A stretch of DNA of 23,483 nt. It comes from CAYOEZ01 sp964402955. Lineage in GTDB: Bacteria; Chloroflexota; DTOL01; DAOUCN01. The stretch is from positions 1 to 23,483 of the forward strand of contig CAYOEZ010000051.1 in assembly GCA_964402955.1 (NCBI GenBank). The letters are read 5' to 3'. The first letter of the stretch is position 1; every line of letters starts with the position of its first letter. A program made the translations under genes and the position numbers. The notes under the pieces were generated by a model. That model made no database searches. It had not been told where the DNA came from and was given only the letters and a program-made list of their open reading frames with translations. Positions 22,052 to 23,483 of the stretch are shown here, in pieces.

Positions 22052-23272
22052 TCAGTAGGAGAGGCTCGCTGCCCGGTAGAGGCCGATGATCTTCTCCGGC
22101 GGTATCTCCGCCACAAGGTTGTGTATATTACAGAAAACGAATCCGCCATCGCGGGCAAGGTAGTCGACAACCTCGGTTGCTTCGCGTTCTATGTCGGCCA
22201 CGCTGCCCAGCGGTAGAGTCTGCTGCGAGTTCACGCCGCCGCCCCAGAGCGTGATGCGCTTCCTGGCCTTGTCTTTCCACTCGCGGAAGGAATGCCCGCC
22301 GGCCGGCCACTGCACAGGATTGACGATGTCAAATCCGCTCTCGATGATGAGGTCGAGGATGGTGTAAATGGCGCCGCAGGAGTGCAAAAAAGTCTTTGCG
22401 CCAGGAGCGAGGCGGTGGCACTCATCGTTGATGCGGCGACGGAAGGGCAGGAAGAGGCGGCGGAAAACGTCTGGCGAGGCGATGGTGTTCTGCTGGGTGC
22501 CCCAGTCGTCGGAGGCGAGCATGAGCACGTCCACGTAGGAGCGGATTTCCGGCAAGACCGCACGAAGGTTCTTGATGGCCTGCTGCGTGATGATCTCGTG
22601 CAGTTCCGTGACGTAGTCGGGTTCTGTCAGGCAGATGATGGGGAAGACGGCCAGGCCGCCATGTCCGTGGATACAAATGGGCGCGTGAATTGCGCTGTTA
22701 TTGAAGAAGACGGCGCGGTCCGTTGACTCATGCACGCGGCGGCAGCGTTGTCTGATAGCGACAATCTGCTCATCGCTCGGAGCGCGTTCTGCGAGCGACG
22801 CGGCGTACTCTTTCAGATTGTACATGGGCAGGTCGTCGCTCAAGTTGAGCGGCTGGCCGCCATGCTCATCATCGAACACGTACGAGGATGGAGGCATGCG
22901 TCTGCTGCCCTGCACGATGGCGCCATCTGGCCCGGTTTGGAAGGCAGCCGGATTGCGCACAAGCGCCGGCAGGCGTCCATTGAAGTCGTAGGGATGCCAT
23001 TGCTCTGGTTCGACGAAGGCGTTGGTCACGTTCTCCCAGATCGTGACGACGTCGCAGCCCAGGGCATCGAGGATATCCAGATCGGGCAGGGCCAGCATCT
23101 GGCCGGTGTCTTCGACGTGGGGCAGGCGTGGGGGTAGCCCAAGCGCAGTAGCCAGCCTGGCATACGAGAAGGCGCTGATGCTCGTTGAGCGCATGCCTCC
23201 CAAGTCTTTGGGCGGACGGTCGGTTGGCTCGAAGTTGAGGGCCTTGAGAACTCTCTCGCGTGGTGTTATCAT
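22052..23272 (-). CDS. UroD/MtaA-like methyltransferase-family protein
   Basis: This 406-residue protein belongs to the uroporphyrinogen decarboxylase superfamily. That superfamily includes haem-pathway UroD and the zinc-dependent methylcobamide methyltransferases MtaA/MtbA. The start MITPRERVLKALNFEPTDRPP is typical of the non-haem branch, and its ATG at 23272 follows AAGGAG. A zinc site like that of MtaA is visible as His297 and Cys299 (FLHSCGAIY) with Cys381 (FVFCNIHN). The UroD arginine-rich start (PVWxMRQAGR) is absent, so haem synthesis is unlikely. No corrinoid protein gene is adjacent; the methyl donor and acceptor are unknown. Confidence 0.88.
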   Translation of the reverse strand: MITPRERVLKALNFEPTDRPPKDLGGMRSTSISAFSYARLATALGLPPRLPHVEDTGQMLALPDLDILDALGCDVVTIWENVTNAFVEPEQWHPYDFNGRLPALVRNPAAFQTGPDGAIVQGSRRMPPSSYVFDDEHGGQPLNLSDDLPMYNLKEYAASLAERAPSDEQIVAIRQRCRRVHESTDRAVFFNNSAIHAPICIHGHGGLAVFPIICLTEPDYVTELHEIITQQAIKNLRAVLPEIRSYVDVLMLASDDWGTQQNTIASPDVFRRLFLPFRRRINDECHRLAPGAKTFLHSCGAIYTILDLIIESGFDIVNPVQWPAGGHSFREWKDKARKRITLWGGGVNSQQTLPLGSVADIEREATEVVDYLARDGGFVFCNIHNLVAEIPPEKIIGLYRAASLSY

Positions 23273-23302
23273 AGCTTTGCTCCTTCTGCCAGTGTGGCGC
23301 AC

Positions 23303-23332
23303 ACTATACGGCATCGCAAGCTGGCTTGTCAA
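23303..23332 (-). promoter_or_regulatory. promoter of the UroD/MtaA-like gene
   Basis: On the - strand a perfect TTGACA (23327-23332) is 18 bases from TATAGT (23303-23308). The predicted transcript starts about 25 bases before the start codon, with the AAGGAG site in between. Confidence 0.7.
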
Positions 23333-23393
23333 GCGTGGCATGAACAGCCCCAGGGCCTGTGCAAAGTCCTTTGACAGGCGCAACGATGTGTAG

Positions 23394-23414
23394 GGGCAGG
23401 TCTGAGACCTGCCC
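23394..23414. repeat. short palindrome GGGCAGGTCT-G-AGACCTGCCC
   Basis: A perfect 10-bp inverted repeat surrounds a single central base, preceded by TAG. GTAGGGGCRGGTCTNAGACCYGCCC sequences are dispersed in many bacterial genomes, so this is probably one such repeat. The rest of the window to 23483 shows no gene. Confidence 0.55.
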
Positions 23415-23483
23415 ATGCGTATCAAGCCAAGACCAATTGATCAGCGTGGCGAACGTGTGGCGGGGCATGTCGCGCTTGTCGTG

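Overview
The window is about 23.5 kb of GC-rich bacterial DNA, densely coded in short operons on both strands. It carries CooC-type ATPases, a complex I-like NADH module, an Nfn-like flavoprotein pair, a UroD/MtaA-like methyltransferase homologue and sigma70-type promoters. Together with the style of the membrane glycosyltransferase and the abundant palindromic repeats, this suggests an anaerobic, probably uncultured member of the Chloroflexota (Anaerolineae-like). The taxonomic placement is inference; no rRNA or tRNA gene is present to confirm it.

Region 1 (1-8836, + strand) is a redox cluster: cooC-type ATPase, NuoE-like, NuoF-like and a formate-dehydrogenase/NuoG-like iron-sulfur subunit. 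After a good internal promoter it continues with an NfnA/SudB-like and an NfnB/SudA-like flavoprotein, a 51-residue small protein and a second cooC-type ATPase. The parts look like a soluble NAD(P)H/ferredoxin electron-transfer machine combining a NuoEFG module with an NfnAB module. The large subunit keeps all its iron-sulfur ligands but lacks the catalytic residues of formate dehydrogenase, so it may be a wire or scaffold and not an enzyme on formate. The NuoE-like gene has an in-frame amber codon before its natural C-terminus and has lost one [2Fe-2S] cysteine.

Region 2 (8823-12410, - strand) is an operon of a DksA/TraR-like zinc-finger protein, signal peptidase II and a large polytopic glycosyltransferase-like protein. 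The last gene carries an in-frame insertion of a 90-bp palindromic repeat and also stops 30 codons before an apparently natural end.

Region 3 (12447-16580) holds a Tat-exported sulfite-oxidase-like molybdoprotein (+), a SIS sugar-phosphate isomerase plus ROK kinase pair (-), a diguanylate cyclase remnant truncated by a 150-bp MITE-like element, and a C_GCAxxG_C_C putative redox protein (+). Two copies of the MITE are present, each with terminal inverted repeats and its own flanking direct repeat.

Region 4 (16607-22025, + strand) is a metal (probably zinc) ABC uptake operon. It starts with a near-consensus promoter, a leader hairpin and a 19-bp Fur/Zur-style palindrome, and ends in a hairpin terminator. 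A membrane GAF-PAS-GGDEF diguanylate cyclase gene sits between the ATPase and permease genes.

Region 5 (22052-23414, - strand) is a stand-alone UroD/MtaA-like gene with a strong promoter, followed by a short palindromic repeat at the window edge.
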